Source: Trichaptum fuscoviolaceum
Lineage: Eukaryota; Basidiomycota; Agaricomycetes; Hymenochaetales; Trichaptaceae
Direction of reading: 5' to 3'
Length of the DNA: 64,000 nucleotides
Assembly (NCBI GenBank): GCA_910574455.1
Contig: CAJSYZ010000008.1
Coordinates: forward strand, 2,296,707 to 2,360,706
The notes beneath the pieces are model-generated. The model was not told the DNA's origin. It was given only the letters and a program-made list of their open reading frames with translations, and ran no database searches. Below, piece after piece: positions 44,579 to 61,657 of this stretch. The position numbers were made by a program, and so were the translations under genes. Numbering within the stretch: position 1 is the first letter of the stretch; every line of letters starts with the position of its first letter.

Positions 44579-46424
44579 ATGTCTTCAGATCTACTCAACT
44601 CCATCATTCCGGCGTTGACGGATATTCAAAGTGCACGCTATTCTGAATGTAAGTGTATCGCATCTGAACTCAAGCGCTCATATAACAAACCACTTGTCAG
44701 TGGCCTCGTCAACAATAATCATCTATGACCACAGTAGGCAACCCTTGTTCGGCATATCTGTCGCGCTACATACTGAATGAGTTGCGAAGTAATCACCTTG
44801 GATCAGGAGGTGAGCTTCTGTCTTCTTCCTCTCAGCGCTTGAGTCCATGTTGAACACCTTGTTAGATTCAGTATATCTGGGTAGCTTCTTCATGTCATCT
44901 CTAGCCGAACGATCTTTTGATCTATTGCTCAGAACACTTCATGGAGTCTCGGAAAATTTCTATTCATATTGGTAAGTGCAGTACCCTTCAGTCATTATAA
45001 AGCTAAGACAAAGCTTCCGCCAATTAGAATCGCTACTACGCGCTATTCACTGTCATGTTTGTATAATTTCTTTATTGCGTACCTATTAATTACTAACAAA
45101 TCTCCGAGATAGATTTAACAACTATGGTGTGTCGGGTCGAAGCTATGGATTTAATTCGTAAGATATTGAGGGATGATCAGCGCTATTCAGTTCGGAGCTA
45201 ACAGATGAGGTGTGATCATTAATGAATTTCGAGATCTTCCTTATTTGACCTTAAGCAACGTTATAGTTGTATGTCCTTGGCCTTTGAAGTGACACTTCGT
45301 TCTAACTTTTCATGAAGCTGTAAGTAAAGTTTACCCGTTCTCTCTCTATCATACTTTTCTCATCAAACCCGAAAGGCCTAAATTGGTTTCGGTGGCAAGG
45401 ATGGACTGGATTAGTTGCGTGTGCCATCGCAGAGAGTGAGTTCAGGAGCTGTGCCATTTTGCACCCATTTGCTTAGTTTTTTCATTCAGTAATTCTCCAG
45501 CTTCGCATATACGCACTGTACCTCGGGAACAAAAAGGTACTCGCCCTCATGGTCAGCTTTTTCATCTCGGCCATGGCAAGCTCAGCTGCTATTATGGAAA
45601 CTGTTCTCCGAAATATTATTGGTAACCCTACTTCCTATCATCCGGCGGACGTCTCAAACCCCACTAACACATACTGTGCAATTACCAGCGCGGGCCCATT
45701 TGGTTCCAACAGTCAATTTCTGCGTAGGACTCAACGTATCGAAACACTCCTATGCATTTTGGATCCCTATTCTGTGCTTCGAAACGCTTCTCTGCAGCCT
45801 TGCACTGTGCAGAGGCTATTTTTCGTATGGAGAGCACTGGGAGACCCGAATGAGGATACGCCGCGATAAGCTCCGTAGAAGACCGGGAGACACAGCAGCG
45901 GGAAAACCTGCAAGACTTCGTGTAGAGGCAGAGAGCGAAGTAGGGCCAAGTATCCTGGAAATTCTTCTTAGAGACAGCATCATATTCTTTATAACGTGAG
46001 CACGATCTCGTCTTAGATTTGATAACCCCTAACTTAATCGTTCCTTCTAGTATGTTCGCTACTTACTTCACCACAACCATGGTATGGATCTTCGGACGAG
46101 TGAGTAAAGCACACTTATCTTATTCTTTGATCTGATCTTCTTCGACTATAGACTACCGTGATGGAGATACCTGTCGGATACACGGTCGCAATGTCATGCG
46201 TCGTTGGCAACCGCCTTCTCCTTAATTTACGAAACTCCCAGCATCGACTTTCAGTTTACCGAGCAAATACGAGTGTTGCCCAAACGTCCATAGTCGGTCA
46301 AGGACAAGTTGCCCTAATGGGTTGGCCTTCGTCTATGGAGGCAAGGATTGGGTCGCAAGTAGAAGTTGCCGGAACGTATGAACTGCACACTCTTAGAACA
46401 TTGAGGGCCGAGGCCAAAAATTGA
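44579..46424 (+). CDS. DUF6533 multi-pass membrane protein (receptor-like)
   Basis: DUF6533 proteins are seven-helix-like membrane proteins greatly expanded in mushrooms; their role is unknown. About ten short exons join in phase: MSSDLLNSIIPAL..., SARYSELASSTIIIYDH (family N-terminal signature), IITLDQE, SLGKFLFIL, NRYYALFTV, WFRWQGWTGLVACAIAE, RIYALYLGNKKVLALMVSFF, then FWIPILCFETLLCSLALCRG, IIFFITMFATYFTTTMVWIF and a C-terminal tail with NRLLLNLRNSQHR. Several membrane segments are visible. I could not place one short exon between about 45180 and 45400 with certainty. The tail is soluble and polar. The gene seems intact. Confidence 0.85.
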
Positions 46425-46726
46425 GTGCAATATATAGTGGTAGTACCTGCAAACTTTTGTATGTGGCGCACACTTATCGTTGAATGTTTTGCGATTGAAA
46501 CATTTATATCTGAATTATCACAAGCCATGTTTAAGTTGTTAAAGTAGGATGTATAAGATCTATGACACGAAACGAACTACAGGGAGTACAACAATACAAT
46601 AAGATTGAAGTGAGTAACAGCGACGGAGCCCTAAAAATAGTAATGCGACATGAAGGCTGATAACGTACGGCTATGCACAGAAAGATAGGAAAAAAGGAGT
46701 GACAATCGGAGTAAGAATATTGTAAA
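46425..46726. other. Spacer between convergent genes
   Basis: The convergent 3' ends of the DUF6533 and acetyltransferase genes meet here. No motif is recognised. Confidence 0.4.
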
Positions 46727-51655
<4,929 letters not shown>

Positions 51656-51689
51656 GGGTGCGCTCGACGGCAGGGAGGGCGCGCTGTCG

Positions 51690-53990
51690 TCAGCAGCGGT
51701 CCCCGTGCGCGTGTCTTGAGGAGAATTGGTGTTTGTCGACGGCGGCGGCGGTGAGGGAGACGGTGAGGGCGTCGTTCCAGTGACAATGGCGAGCGTTGGA
51801 GATTACTTCCCCTTTTGGATGCTTTGTCATGCACTTGATTATCAAATGCTTAACTTCAAGTTGAACCTCTTTCTTCTTTTCATTTGAGGCACAAGGCCGG
51901 TCGATTCTAGTGAACTCTATGTTTGGGTTGACCTCCTGGTCTGCTGCCTCTGATTCAACTGGCTGGAAGCCTGCGCAAAGCTCAGCGGAAATGAAATGAT
52001 AATCAGAAAGAAGTGTAGAAGCTAGGATGCCTTGGAGGTCATATTTGGCACGGCTTCGAGTCGCGCCGCCCATATATCTCCACAGCCTAGGAAAGAAAAA
52101 GGAACGCACAAGTCCTGCAACTCCGTCTCTTCTCAGCGCCCAGCGGACCGAAGATATCTTGAAGGCGTTCAATCGGTTATCTGCCATGCTTTTGATGCAA
52201 ATGCAGAGAGGTGACCGTTCAGGCAAGCCTAGCTATCATTAGTCTCACACCGGTTCAAAGGCTAAAGTATCCGGTCGGACGGCTTCTAACACTATATAAG
52301 AAAGGGAAAGATAATGCAAGGGGGCCATCAATCGATTAGTATGTGTACATTTCTGCATTATCTCCGCTCTTTTGACATTCTCCTGATTTAGCACAGGTAT
52401 TCGCTCACGAATATCTGTCAATGTGAGACCAGGCCGGCCAGCGTATGTTTCAGACCAGTTATCGCGCAACGAGAAACGCGAGAGACCCTTCCTTAGGATA
52501 TCAGGCTCAGAACTGGTGGTGACAAGCAGGGTAGCGATCTTTACGAGTTGGGAGGTTAAGGCGCCCGAGGTGGAAGGAGGCCAATTATGGGTGCTGCCTC
52601 CTAGAACGGCGTCTCGACCGGCCGCTCTGGTGGAGTGACATAGTACGCAAGTTCTTCTCCATCTGATAGAATGAACGATCTGCCTGTGTTCTCATGATCA
52701 CATTGTCCGGAGAGGAAATCGCCCCATTCTTGGTGAGCTGATTCAGATGTGATGGGAATGCTCAGATGCTCAGGCTAAACGAATGGAATGAATGCACCAG
52801 CGCACATACTTATGCGTCAGTGCCTCACTCCGTGCTAGTAATGCGACGGGGGTGAGAGAGCAGCTATTCCCCGCTGTCCCTTCCGAGCGTCTTATGCGGT
52901 AGCGCTCGGCAGTCCTAAATAGTCTTTTGAAGAGGGGACCCCGTTCTAACTTTGAAGTGCGCGAACCGCGTTTGCGCATTAATTCTGCCGTTTCCCCATC
53001 TCCCGCGGGGCGAGGACGATGAGATCCCCGCCTCATGCACTTCTGGAGGGATACATAGTGCAGTCCGTGGCGCAGGCTTTGCTCGAGGCGGCTTGTGTGT
53101 ATCCAAGGCACGGAGCAGATGCGATTGATGCATTCATTATCTACCCTCTACCTATTGGATGAGCCATGCCATCCATACGCATGCTGGTCATATTGTCTCT
53201 TCGGGTGAGCTCCCGCTTTACGTCCTTGTCAGCGCTCGACGGTGGTTGCTGAGCGATGGTCTTTCCAGTGCACGGTAGCTATGAAGAGTCAAGATTTCGT
53301 CGATGCCCAGCTTGCACTGACTTGACCTGAAGGAAAATGCAGAAATAATACCAGGCTACACGGACGGAACCACTCTAAGCAAATGGTAGTCGTGCTAACT
53401 TATAGTCTTGGTTTGACATTTTGCGTGCAACTTGGAAGTTACGCAAGACGGGGCATTCGGAGCAAGAATGCGTGAGTTGGGGGTTAAAGGTGCGACTCTG
53501 TGAGGCCGAGAGCTCAGCCGAGTTGGTGGCGACTGGGACGAATGCCAACGTGCGGGTCTGGCGGACCTTCAGCCACCTTTGCATGCTTCCCATCACTGTG
53601 ATCACCCGGCAGCCAGACCTGTCCGCCAGCCGTCCAGAGTCGGATGATATAGAGTCTTGTAAATCACGATTAAATAAATAGAATAATCAACTATTTCCGA
53701 ACTAGAGTGCGGTCCGCCGAAAATATTTGCCTGGGATCAAGAAAGACACCCTTTTATCAAGATAGTGAAACAGTGCTTGCATGTAATAATAATGATCTTT
53801 GGGCTTGGGGACTAACCGGCAGCGGGACGGAGAAGAGCGAGGAGAGCTGGAGGACAGCTTACAGCAGCTCACAATCCTTTGTTTGTTCTGGCCAAATACT
53901 TCCGTGAGAGCCCTCTTACTCCTCCTCGTCGACTGTCCCTCTCACTCAATCCTCCAGCATCCCCCTTCTAGCCCTCTGAACACCCCCAAC
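51690..53990 (-). other. Coding-like open stretches, no family recognised
   Basis: The minus strand is open at 52226-51690 (178 codons, no known motif) and reads as protein-like at about 52780-52620 (EWGDFLSGQCDHENTG, SDGEELAYYVTPPERP) and about 52660-52380 (LGGSTHNWPPSTSG, NWSETYAGRPGLTLTDI). The last two lie in different frames without an obvious intron between them. They might be a decayed enzyme gene or unrecognised exons upstream of the acetyltransferase. I do not assign a function. From 53150 to 53990 nothing is visible apart from the presumed promoter of the kinase gene. Confidence 0.3.
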
Positions 53991-54024
53991 GTCGCCCAGC
54001 ACGTCGTACACAACGACAACGACG

Positions 54025-56106
54025 ATGCAGACCGCGATTCAGTCGCTGCCGCAGTCTCTGCATCACCCCCATGTCCATCGTCCGCAATACGCCCACCCGT
54101 CGATCAACAGCACAGTGACTAGGGCTGCCGGCGGGCTTGTTGCCCCCGTCCCCACGCCGCCCTCGACAGCGACCGCGCAGCGCAAGCGCAAACGGCCAGT
54201 CTACCACTCCGTCAGCTACAGCGAGGTCCAGGAGGTCGACGACTCGGGCAGGCTCCGGGAGGTCATTGTTATCGAGGACACTCCACCTCCGCCTGCGACT
54301 ATTTCGCCAGCTGTCAGCACCTCAACAGCCGCCAATGGCTACTCGATATCAATGCAGCCGCCTATCTTCAACGCCCCAATCCGAACCCGCGCTCGGGCAG
54401 CTGCAGAGGCGCATGCCATGAGCACGAGTGCGTCATCCTCAACCACTGGCTTGACCGTGCCTGCTCCTAAGAAGCGAAAACGGGAATCTGACCTCGACTC
54501 ACTGTTGGCGCCCTCCTCATCCAAGAAACCAATTCTCAACGGTGTCAAATACAACAACGCTCTTGCGCCAGTCAAACAATCCTGGGCAAGTGGTAGCGCT
54601 GCGACAACAGCGGACGATGTAAGAGCTTCTTTCTTTAAGATACGTGACAGATGTTGAACCAACAACAGGCGTCAAAGGGTCTGCCTTCATGCGACGATAA
54701 GGAAGGCCACTACATTGTCAATCCTGACGATATGATATATAGACGATGTAGGTCCTTGCTGCGATATTCTATTTCTCTCATTGTTGACAACTTTACGTTC
54801 TTAGACCGCACTGTTCGTCTACTGGGTCAAGGCACATTTGGAAAGGTTGTCGAGGCGGTGGATACCACGAATCAAAGTCGAGTGGCGATTAAGATCATCC
54901 GTGCTATTCCAAAGTATCGTGACGCAAGTAAGATTGAGGTCCGTGTGTTGCAGAAGCTCAAAGAACGAGATCCGTATAACAAGAAGTGAGTTATGAGCAT
55001 CTATCTCGAGTCAAACCTAAATTCTGACACGTCTTTGCCTCACCTCAGCAAATGCATACACCTCCTTCATTGGTTTGACCATAAAAACCACATCTGTCTA
55101 GTTTCTGAGCTCCTTGGGATGTGTGTCTACGACTTCCTCAAGGAAAACAACTTCCAACCTTTTCCTCGGAGGCATATTCAAGAGTTTGCGAAACAATTAT
55201 TGGGGAGCGTCGCATGTTAGTCTCTATTGAGTTCATCCCACTTCGAGATTCTCAAAACTGATATCTCTACCCCGTAGTCCTTCACGAACTCCACCTAGTG
55301 CACACAGACCTTAAGCCAGAAAACATTCTTTTAGTCAACAACTCTTACCGAACACATAACTACATCGTACAAACTCCTAAGGTGAGTTTCCTTTACTTCA
55401 TTGCTTATTGAGTATACTAATTTGCTTCTCACCAGCGTCCCCAACATAAGCAAAAACGGATACTAAGCAGTACAGATATTCGGCTAATCGACTTTGGAAG
55501 CGCCACATTCGAGGAGGAATATCACTCGACTGTGGTATCAACTCGGCATTATCGAGCTCCTGAAATCATTCTCGGTGTGTTCACTCTGTACTTTATTGAT
55601 ATCTAACGGTTCTAATCGTCGTACAGGTCTCGGGTGGTCGTATCCGTGCGATGTCTTTTCATTAGGTTGCATTCTAGTGGAATTCTACACTGGCCTAGCC
55701 CTGTTCCAAACCCACGACAACTTGGAACATTTGGCAATGATGGAGATGGTCATGGGGAAGATGCCCGAACGGTTTGCCCGGTCAGGGGCTCGTTCGAAAC
55801 CGGAGTTTTTCAAAGAAGGGAGTAAACTGGATTGGCCTAAACCTAAGGCATCAAGACAAAGTAAGAAGGATGTTCGCGCAACGAGAAGTTTACAGGTGCG
55901 TTGTAATTTTTCTAGTCCGCAGGTCTATCGTTTACTAATTCACCATACTCGCATAGGAGTTAATACCTCCTAAGGACAACATCAACATCCAGTTTCTGAA
56001 CTTAGTGCAACGGCTACTAGCATTCGATCCAAATCATCGACTAACGGTGCGCGAGGCTCTACAACACCCGTATTTCAACCTTGAAATTCCCATGGAAGAC
56101 TTGTAA
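54025..56106 (+). CDS. lkh1/KNS1-like: LAMMER (CLK-type) dual-specificity protein kinase
   Basis: LAMMER kinases phosphorylate SR-type splicing factors and regulate growth and stress responses. A disordered N-terminus (residues 1-190, with KRKR and KKRKRES basic stretches suggesting nuclear import) leads to the kinase domain: [16 protein letters not shown]ly loop, VAIKIIR lysine, HTDLKPEN catalytic loop, [20 protein letters not shown] activation segment with [25 protein letters not shown], and the diagnostic motif [11 protein letters not shown]. It ends [21 protein letters not shown] at 56106. Eight exons splice in phase (for example DD/ASKGLP at about 54618-54669). All catalytic residues are present. 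Length and domain order are as in Kns1/Lkh1 orthologues. Confidence 0.95.
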
Positions 56107-59100
56107 CTTTTATAACCCTATTGTTTCATTTGCATTCCGGATCATCCACCACGCCTCTCATCCCAACTCCTGCCAACCCATTAGGCGCGCGCATATTGTT
56201 CCTTTTTTTGGCATATTATAGTCCGCTGGACGATGACAACCTTCTAGAAAATGGACACCTTCTTAACCTCAACCTCACACACCAAACCACACAGATAATC
56301 GCATTTTGTACCACCAAACCCAAGTAATGTCGTCGTCGTTCATCGGGCAGCTGCAGCGGTGTGCCAGCTTCCATCCATCCATCCATCCATCATTTGCTCC
56401 ATTCATTCTTATCGATCGCCCATCAACCTCCGTACTCCATATCGTCGTGCAAATGTTTTTATACCTCCTCTGTTCATCTGTGACCTTTTACTGTCCAACA
56501 CTATTGCCTACTAGAGTCCGCCTTGCTGTTGCTGCCGCCACCGCCGTCGCTCCAGATTTTTGTGTTTTCGTTTGTTACGAGGCGGGAGGGAATCTCGTGT
56601 CTGTCATCTAATCGTGTCTATCGTCTGTCATCCGTCTGTCTCGTCTCCTCTACTCGAGTAAAGCATGTGTAACAATATTTCCTGGTGTCGCGTAACGCGT
56701 AACATGTTATCAATAGGCCCCTCAGTCAACTCACCCACTGCAACGTGGAGTTCAAAAGCCTACATGGAAGGCAAGATTGTGATGAAGAGCTTCGCGAGTT
56801 GCTTGAAACTTGGAACACGGCCGAAGAACAAGCTTATTATTGTCTGGTTTGACGAGCAGATGACTTCAATACAAGGCGCCGATCGATGTGATTGTTGGAT
56901 ATATGGTGCAGTACGATGTACTGCCCGTTGTCGTCCTCATTGTCCCTTGGCTAGCACATCCACCAAAAGTTGAAGATGATGATCGTGACGTGCTCTCCAT
57001 TCCCCGGGAGCAATTGTGAGAAGGCTGGTATCGTAAATCTATTATTCGGATGCGCAAAAATACTACGCTGACTTGAAAACTCTCTTGCTTCTAAGTTGAA
57101 CCTCTACACGACTGTCAGTGTTGAGCAAGAGGTGCGATATGCACAGGTTTAGATGGGCTTATACAGTCAGTTCTGACTGGCCTCAGAAGCGCTCCGTCGG
57201 TGCCGCTCAGGCTGCGGGTGACTCCTGGATCGATAGTCAACGTGGCCGACCGTGAGCTGATATGCGGTGCTTTTTCATCAAATACAACGCTCGGGAGCAC
57301 AACTCAGCTATGAATGAAGCCTGTGTTGCGACTTCGACAGCGATTGCCCATTTATACCAACTTATTCACGCAGTGTCATTCTGGTGCTCAGTCTGGCGTC
57401 TTCAGCGAACTGCACTCCGAGACGTCGACCCCGATAGTAGGACACCGCTACACGGCGTGCACCGCCGCCTCTATTATAGCTCATCAAATATAGGACTTTT
57501 TTGCGCCTGCACATCAAACAGCATACTCGGTGGCTATGTGCAGCGCCTGCGTGCGCAAGCTCGGCCTTGCATACACAAAAATACACGAAGCTGAACTGAA
57601 ACGGTTTCTCATACCCTCGGATTTCGTTGATCGCGATTATTATTCTAATATCTGATCGTTGTCGTCTTGGTCTTTGGTCTCTGGTCTTTGACCTTGGTGC
57701 CGGTGCGCGCTCTCGAACTGGCGCACAGCTTCGACGCCCGTGGTTGGTTTACGTGTATGCATATGCATATATTCGTATTCGCTGACCTGGAGGACGTTTC
57801 AGAGACGCGACAGTTCCAGGTTGGGTCCGAGAGTCGTGACTGGGCCACAGTCATGATGATGATGATGGAAGCTACCCTTCATCGTGCTACCCCCTGCCGT
57901 CGGCATTGCATATCACTGATGATGGGACCTCCCGGCTGGTGTGCGATTTCTGAGTACGCACTATAATCATCAGGCTTCAGGTCTCGGGGATGTTCAGCCC
58001 TTCCTCATAGATAATTACTGTATATATGTAGGAAACAAAGTGAGCCTGTCTTGTGCAGCCAGCTTGTTACATTATACTGAACATCGATCCTCCTCCTATG
58101 ACAGAGCAATATGCATATTTTCCAAGTCATTGATGTGAAGCCATCGGCGAATTGTGCATATGTCCGGGCTTTCGACGACAGGCACGCTGTTGCACTCGGC
58201 CCAGGAGTCAGCACTGTGTAGCCACGGCATACTGTATTGCATGCCGGCCGACCGCTCACTACAGTACATCTTCTCAGCCTATTGCGTCGTTCGGCAGTCG
58301 AAAGACCGCAGCGGAGCAGTTTTGTACTTGCATTCATGTGTCGTGCACTCGACACCTTACGAGTCATGTAGACATGTAAGCACAGGATTTTATGAAGTTT
58401 AAAACGTATACAAGCAGTTGTTTTAGTGGACACCCTGCAGGTCATCTCTAGAAACCCAATCCGATCTGCGATGGGCTTGCCTTTAGTCGGAGGTGTTTTA
58501 GTACGCTTATGAGCTGACCCTGCCACGTATGCGGTACAGCGACATCAGTCTTCTTCCTATTCTTTTGACCATGAAGTTTTCACTCGCCGACCGAGATCGA
58601 GAGTTTCCATATAATCAATAACGCACTGGCCTCAGCGCGTCGAATGGGACTCCCTATATGCGCTTTACTTTTGAAGAAAAGATGGATCGGTATCATTTCG
58701 TTGGGGTTAACCTGGGACGGCGGCCAGGTACTGTATTTGTGCCTCGGACTCGGAGTTGATGATGACGGTCCGAGGTGATACTGCTTCAAAGACCCGTATA
58801 GTACATGTACTTGTACAATATCAAGCGCGAATGCTCACATTTGATGCCCAGCCATGTGTAAAGACGATTATGAAGTATAGCGAGTTGTTTCGCATGAATG
58901 ATCGTTGCCCGTATTCACCCTTTCCGGAGGAGAGAAATCAAGTCCGGGCATCTGGGGCGGCAGTATTATTTCCACATCCGAGTCCCGACTCAGCAGTGTC
59001 AGTAACTGATCGATTAATTCTTTACAAAATATCCTTGAGTCACCCAAAGACTTTCCTCCTCGTTACGAACAAGCGTTCCACCGTCTTTTGTGCCAAACTT

Positions 59101-60486
59101 CGCTGATTTAAAGATTGTAGAACAGGTTCAAGTTGCGAGTTTGTGTGATGTGCCTCCCGATTCCGGGTCCCAGCCCGAATTGGGGCAGCTCAGGCCTCAG
59201 ACCGCCTGTCCGACGTTCGATCATCATACTAAGTGTATAGGTCTTGCTCGAAGGCTTTTGGTTCTTTTGTGTGATGCATAAGCTCTCAGTTCAAGCGAGG
59301 TTCCGACTGAAAAGAAATGTTGCACTTCAGGATGGGATTGTTTGCGCATACTGTAATCAAATTCCAGCTCACTGAACATCAGTCAATTGATTTCATCAAA
59401 CGGTTAGGACCTTTCTTCAGGAGCTCCCGTATATAAGAGATAAAGATCAGCGATGCTTTTCCTAGGCGCATCGCGTTTGCATTTGCATTGAATTGCTCTA
59501 CAGGTCCCGCCTTATAAACTCCCGTGTTTCCGTGCACAATCCGGGACTTGGCAAGGGATCCGGACATTGAGTCGTCGTGACTTCACAGAATTGGGGTCGT
59601 CATATTTCTGTCTCGGAGTACCTAGCGAGAAAAGGACCGGGCATTGGCCATTATGCACTTGCGCATTGCCATCAGCACGAAGTATGAAGATCATTTCTCG
59701 ATGAGATGGTGCCAGAGGTGCGTTTTGACTTGCAGAAGGGGAGCGGTGATCTCAGACGAGTTCAGTTCATTTCCAGCGCACGCGCAAATACCCAGAAACT
59801 ATTTTTGCGAGGGAAGAAATGCACGTGCATCAAACGAAGTCCCGAAGTTTGCCTGTTTACGGTTCGGAGAGCCGCCCAACCTACCCAGCGGACCGGGCAG
59901 AGACTTTGAAGGACTTGTTTATGCCTTGAATTTTGATTTCCAAGCTTCTTATAGACAGCGGAAATGGAGATTGAGAAGACTTGATCCCGTAAAAGATACC
60001 TTCGAGGTGGAAAGGTGGTGTTTGCTTTCTCTCTTGAAATGGATTCGAGATAATTCCGGATGCGACGGGGTGCTCGAATTGATCAGTTTCTAAACAAAAC
60101 ATTGAAACAGACAACAACAATGACAGTAAAGACGAGAAGGTCTTGATAGTACGTACTATATATACATTATGCAAATATGGTGGTATATTCCAAAGAAGAC
60201 GAGCATGGATAATTACAGTTTCTCCACAGCTTAAACAGTCCGTAGAAGTCCTCAGATGGTGAGGAGTGGGATGTCCTCGGAATATGGATAAATGATATTC
60301 AAGGTACAACAACAGTTGATGTCGTGCTAGTGAGCGCCTTTTAGTCTTGCGGGGTAGGAATGCCCTTGCGGCGTCTAGATAATAGGTCAGTATGATGAAG
60401 AGACCAGAGGCGTAACGTGAAGAATTCGTACAATTCTTTGACTGTACGGAGCACACAAAATAGTTCAGTTGTCAGGTATCTAAACG
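56107..60486. other. Gene-poor interval of about 4.4 kb
   Basis: The first few hundred bases are probably 3' untranslated sequence of the kinase gene; a (CCAT)n microsatellite lies at about 56370-56390. Open frames at 57262-57594, 58005-58526 (minus), 59644-60093 and 59881-60456 (minus) show no domain. No gene is called. Confidence 0.4.
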
Positions 60487-61251
60487 TTATGCAGAGCACA
60501 TACCACGGATGAGGAAATTTGCGAGCACAGCGAGAAAGAGTAGAGTAGAAATAATGACAGGTCCCAGCACCTGATCTACAACAAGAAACAAATGTAGTTA
60601 GTACGAAGGTCAGGGATTTCCAACGTAAAAGACTGACCAAAATGACCAGGATCTCGTCTTCGAATCTTCGTGATACGCTTCTGGTAAATCACCCATCCGT
60701 AGATAATAACACCTGCACTAATCAGAGCATAAACATATGCGAAGTTACGGGCAACTGGGTCTTCCGACGCGTTCAGCAACGCAAGCGCGAGAGTACCAAG
60801 CAGGACTCCCATGTTCAGATACGCAACCCAAGCTAACAGAAGACAATCAGAACCTGAGATCTCATGACGAGTGTGGCCTCATACTTCGCTCGTTCGCGAA
60901 CCAGACCTTTCCCTCAACTTTGATGGGGGTTGCGATTTTCTTGGGCACTCTAACCGGGACAGGGTCGATCGTGGCGCCATAGTCGCGCGGGACGATGACC
61001 GTATCCCGTTCTCTGCCAGCTGGATCCAGTGGGTCCGGAATCCTGTCTGCCCGCCGTTCGCGGTCACGGTTTCTCTGAGAGGTGTCGGGCAGCTTTGAGA
61101 GTGTAGTTGCAGAGAAGGGGTTTAGAAGCTCAGACATTGCGTGCATCGAGCGGCGAATGATCCCGCCGTCGGAAGTGTGTTCGGCGTCGTGTCGAGGTGT
61201 GGCGCCGCTCTCCGACGGACTCGCACTTCGTTCGGGTTGCATTTGCGACAT
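60487..61251 (-). CDS. VTC1/DUF202-like small membrane protein with N-terminal extension
   Basis: DUF202 proteins such as Vtc1 are three-helix subunits of the vacuolar transporter chaperone that makes polyphosphate. A disordered N-terminus of about 110 residues precedes KKIATPIKVEGKVWFANERT (the Vtc1-type VE.KVFFANERT motif). Three membrane helices follow (YLNMGVLLGTLALALLNA, VYALISAGVIIYGWVIY, LGPVIISTLLFLAVLANFLI), with the basic ITKIRRRDPG loop between helices 2 and 3. Two introns splice in phase. I end it at the in-frame TAA 60487-60489 after LIRGMCSA; a donor (GTATGT) at the same place could instead splice to a later exon. The extension and the weaker helix match suggest a Vtc1-related paralogue rather than canonical Vtc1. 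Confidence 0.78.
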
Positions 61252-61657
61252 TGTCTAAGGTGTGGACGACGACGACGACGATGTCCTAGGCGTCGATGAG
61301 GAGGAGCAAATAGCGATGAACGAAGAGGAGCAGTTATGCAGCAGTCTTCCCGACAAACGTGTGTACAGCCACCCCGTGCCAGTGTGACCCTGAGAAATGG
61401 ATCGTGACACTTCGTCACAAGGCCAAGATAAGATAAGATAAGCGAGAGAGTGACGTAATCAATGAACCCAGTTCATTCCAGACTGTTCTCCTGCATCTTG
61501 GTACGCTCCATATTCCTCCATCGTGCTCACCGTCAACACCCGACCGGATACAAAAGCCTACGGACCTCGAGTCGCAGCAGCGAATACCTCTTATCCACTT
61601 CCCACTTCATACAAATATCCTTTTCTCTTCCTATACCCGCAATAAGTGTTAATCACG
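61252..61657. promoter_or_regulatory. Divergent promoter of VTC-like and Hsp40 genes
   Basis: The two genes start 406 bp apart on opposite strands. A CRE-like TGACGTAA lies at 61451-61458 and an imperfect heat-shock-element-like TTCCAGACTGTTC near 61476-61488, suitable for an Hsp40 gene. An AAGAT/AAGATA microsatellite sits at about 61423-61441. The regulatory assignments are by motif only. Confidence 0.4.

Noticed and set aside
56370..56392. CCAT tandem run as a possible CRISPR or binding array
   Set aside because: A simple tetranucleotide microsatellite in a probable 3' untranslated region.
59644..60093. 149-codon plus-strand frame
   Set aside because: No family motif, no introns, no conserved features; chance frame is more likely.
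59881..60456. Long C-terminal exon for the VTC-like gene
   Set aside because: It would be open for 190 codons after a possible splice, but the sequence is Leu/Ser/His-rich and unlike any Vtc1 C-terminus; the in-frame stop right after the third helix is simpler.
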